From Scylla paramamosain (Eukaryota; Arthropoda; Malacostraca; Decapoda; Portunidae): 64,000 bases of DNA. A program made the position numbers and the translations under genes. Every line of letters begins with the position of its first letter. The first letter of the stretch is position 1. Under the pieces are notes generated by a model that was given only the letters and a program-made list of their open reading frames with translations, made no database searches and was not told the origin of the DNA. Location: the NCBI RefSeq assembly GCF_035594125.1, contig NC_087155.1, positions 9,164,192 to 9,228,191 of the forward strand, given 5' to 3'. Shown here piece after piece: positions 62,343 to 64,000 of the stretch.

Positions 62343-62613
62343 GTCATTCACCTATACGATCGTCTGCTGGTCACTCAACCAATCGTTCCTCTAAAAGAGT
62401 TCAGAGCTCGTAATTTACAGACCGATATTTGGGTTGGTAGGTAGGAATGAGACCACTCACACATCACACACCGGAACAGCGAGGCCACCACCCCTCGGGT
62501 TACATCCCGTGCTATCTACTTGTTACACATAAAAGGCATGCCCATTTGTCTTAACGCGCCCCAGGACTCGGGTTGTGAGCCGAGCGTGCTAACCACTATA
62601 CTTACTACGCGGG
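62343..62613 (-). mobile_element. tRNA-derived SINE, copy 2 (better preserved)
   Basis: On the minus strand, after (AC)n: AGTATAGTGGTTAGCACGCT (A-box-like), CGGCTCACAACCCGAGTCC (anticodon-arm region and a decayed B-box-like stretch), then a body with GGATGTAACCCGAGGGGTGG and GTGAATGACA at its end. Shares these segments with the copy at 5268-5551. Confidence 0.75.
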
Positions 62614-62634
62614 GTGTGTGTGTGTGTGTGTGTG
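62614..62634. repeat. (GT)n at the SINE 5' border
   Basis: (AC)n on the SINE strand immediately preceding its tRNA-like head, as at the other copy. Confidence 0.95.
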
Positions 62635-62808
62635 TTTTGCCAGACATCTATCCGTGCTGACAAACAAACAAATGGCATTCTTGAAAGTTTTCTTTATTCG
62701 TGACAGTGATAACCGTGATAACCTCTGCCTTGTGCATGCCTCCGGTGCTGCTAGCAACAGCATGAAAGTATATACTGTAGGAACAATACTGGATAGTTGG
62801 TATTAATA

Positions 62809-62810
<2 letters not shown>

Positions 62811-62868
<58 letters not shown>
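62811..62868. repeat. (GT)n microsatellite
   Basis: 58 bp of GT. Confidence 0.98.
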
Positions 62869-62869
<1 letters not shown>

Positions 62870-62980
62870 GGATGAAGGAAAAAATTCATGCAGTTGTTAA
62901 TACGAACGTTCCCCTGGCAAATATACCATCAAGATTTTCAAGAATTATGGTATTCACGGACTTTATAGTTATGTAGCGTG

Positions 62981-63147
<167 letters not shown>

Positions 63148-63368
63148 GAAATACACCAAAACAATACAGCCAATCCTCATCCATCTTTGTTCAATGGACA
63201 CTGATATACTACTTGTATGACGCAGAGGAAAAGGCAACATTAATATTGATCCCACAATGTACATCAAAATGCTGTTAAAAACTCACACCATGCACATTTC
63301 CTGCTCCGTGATCATTGCTGTAAATTACCTAAGCAGACAACGCACCAAGACACACATACCTGACATAC

Positions 63369-63500
63369 CTAACCCACGAGAGCCGAGACGTTCCTCTCCC
63401 GTCGAACTCCGCTTGACAACTACGCTTTAGCTGAGCAGCACCACACCACTACCAGGAGGACGTTTCTTCCTCTGCCACCCCTCCAGTCTCCATTCCCTAA
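63369..63500 (-). promoter_or_regulatory. Second candidate first exon/promoter of PC
   Basis: A GC-rich stretch ending on the minus strand at two adjacent donor-like sites, TAG|GTATGT (63368) and CAG|GTATGT (63359). Two minus-strand CCAAT boxes at 63931-63935 and 63889-63893 lie upstream. Could be an alternative first exon of PC or belong to an unseen divergent gene. Confidence 0.3.
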
Positions 63501-64000
63501 CCCAGGAGGCCAGCTCACCTCACGTACGCACCAAAACGTAGACTAATGATCTATAATCACTGTCCATCTTATAATGTTCACATAAATCTGGATATAGCAC
63601 GTCTCTTCCTGTTTGCGTGCATCTGCTCAATATCCAATAGGGTACGGTGAGTATTTCGTGGAAGCGATTCATGTACTCACAACTGAACATCTACAGCAGT
63701 CCTGTCCACGCCAGCACATCGTTTATTTATTTACTTTCTCCAGACCGAAGGATGACCTTGACAGGTGGTGGAGACAGGCACGTTCCCTTGGATACAACCC
63801 TGTCTGTAGCCTGTATCAGGTGGCCTCCATGAGCTGCCTCTTCAAATCAGCTGGCGCGCGAGACACACCCTCGGAATGGAGCAATATGATTGGTTCATTT
63901 TGCGGTCACACCTCCACACTCAAGAATCTGATTGGACGGTACGACAACACATGGCAGAAGTTACAGAACCCAGTCAGCTGATATTTACCAATATCCGCCG

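Noticed and set aside
62540..62613. Functional tRNA gene
   Set aside because: Only an A-box-like head and partial anticodon arm match. The B box and acceptor stem are not intact, and a second copy with the same body exists, so it is a SINE.
63613..63981. Open frame of 122 codons on the plus strand near the window end
   Set aside because: No recognisable motif, GC-richer likely promoter sequence, and it overlaps CCAAT boxes and a possible minus-strand exon. Could be the start of another gene but nothing supports it.

Overview
This is an AT-rich animal nuclear sequence. Large introns with GT-AG borders, very long dinucleotide and trinucleotide repeats, tRNA-derived SINEs and several decayed non-LTR retrotransposon families suggest an arthropod, most likely a decapod crustacean such as a crab or shrimp. 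That placement is inference from repeat style and protein similarity recalled from memory; no search was run.

The only host gene I can support is on the minus strand: a complete pyruvate carboxylase (PC) coding region of 21 exons, from the ATG at 59562 down to the TGA at 19385. I placed every exon border by GT-AG signals and reading phase. The spliced coding length is 3549 nt (1182 residues plus stop), with no frameshift or internal stop. The order is mitochondrial targeting peptide, biotin carboxylase domain, linker and tetramerisation parts, carboxyltransferase domain, and C-terminal biotin carrier domain with an MKME biotinylation motif. A splice acceptor 27 nt upstream of the ATG shows that at least one more 5' UTR exon lies upstream; candidates are at about 61.45-61.62 kb and 63.37 kb.

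Layout. 1-5.2 kb: intergenic, low-copy sequence and small tandem duplications. 5.2-19.4 kb: a dense transposon graveyard downstream of PC, with LINE family 1 copies chained through (AC)n tracts, LINE family 2 copies, a tRNA-derived SINE, and three terminal-inverted-repeat DNA elements, two of them with clean 3-bp target duplications. 19.4-59.6 kb: the PC gene; its introns hold further LINE copies (three families), a hAT-like element, an ~830-bp foldback element, a transposon-associated protein relic, a second SINE type, and long (CU)n tracts in the transcript orientation. 59.6-64 kb: 5' flank with three very long (AT)n tracts, a second copy of the first SINE, and GC-richer segments that may carry promoters.

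No tRNA, rRNA, CRISPR or bacterial-type feature was seen. The most unusual structures are the (AC)n-linked LINE/SINE chain, the foldback next to exon 15, a LINE abutting the PC stop codon, a 41-nt poly(T) in the exon 5 acceptor region, and many two-copy tandem duplications throughout the window.
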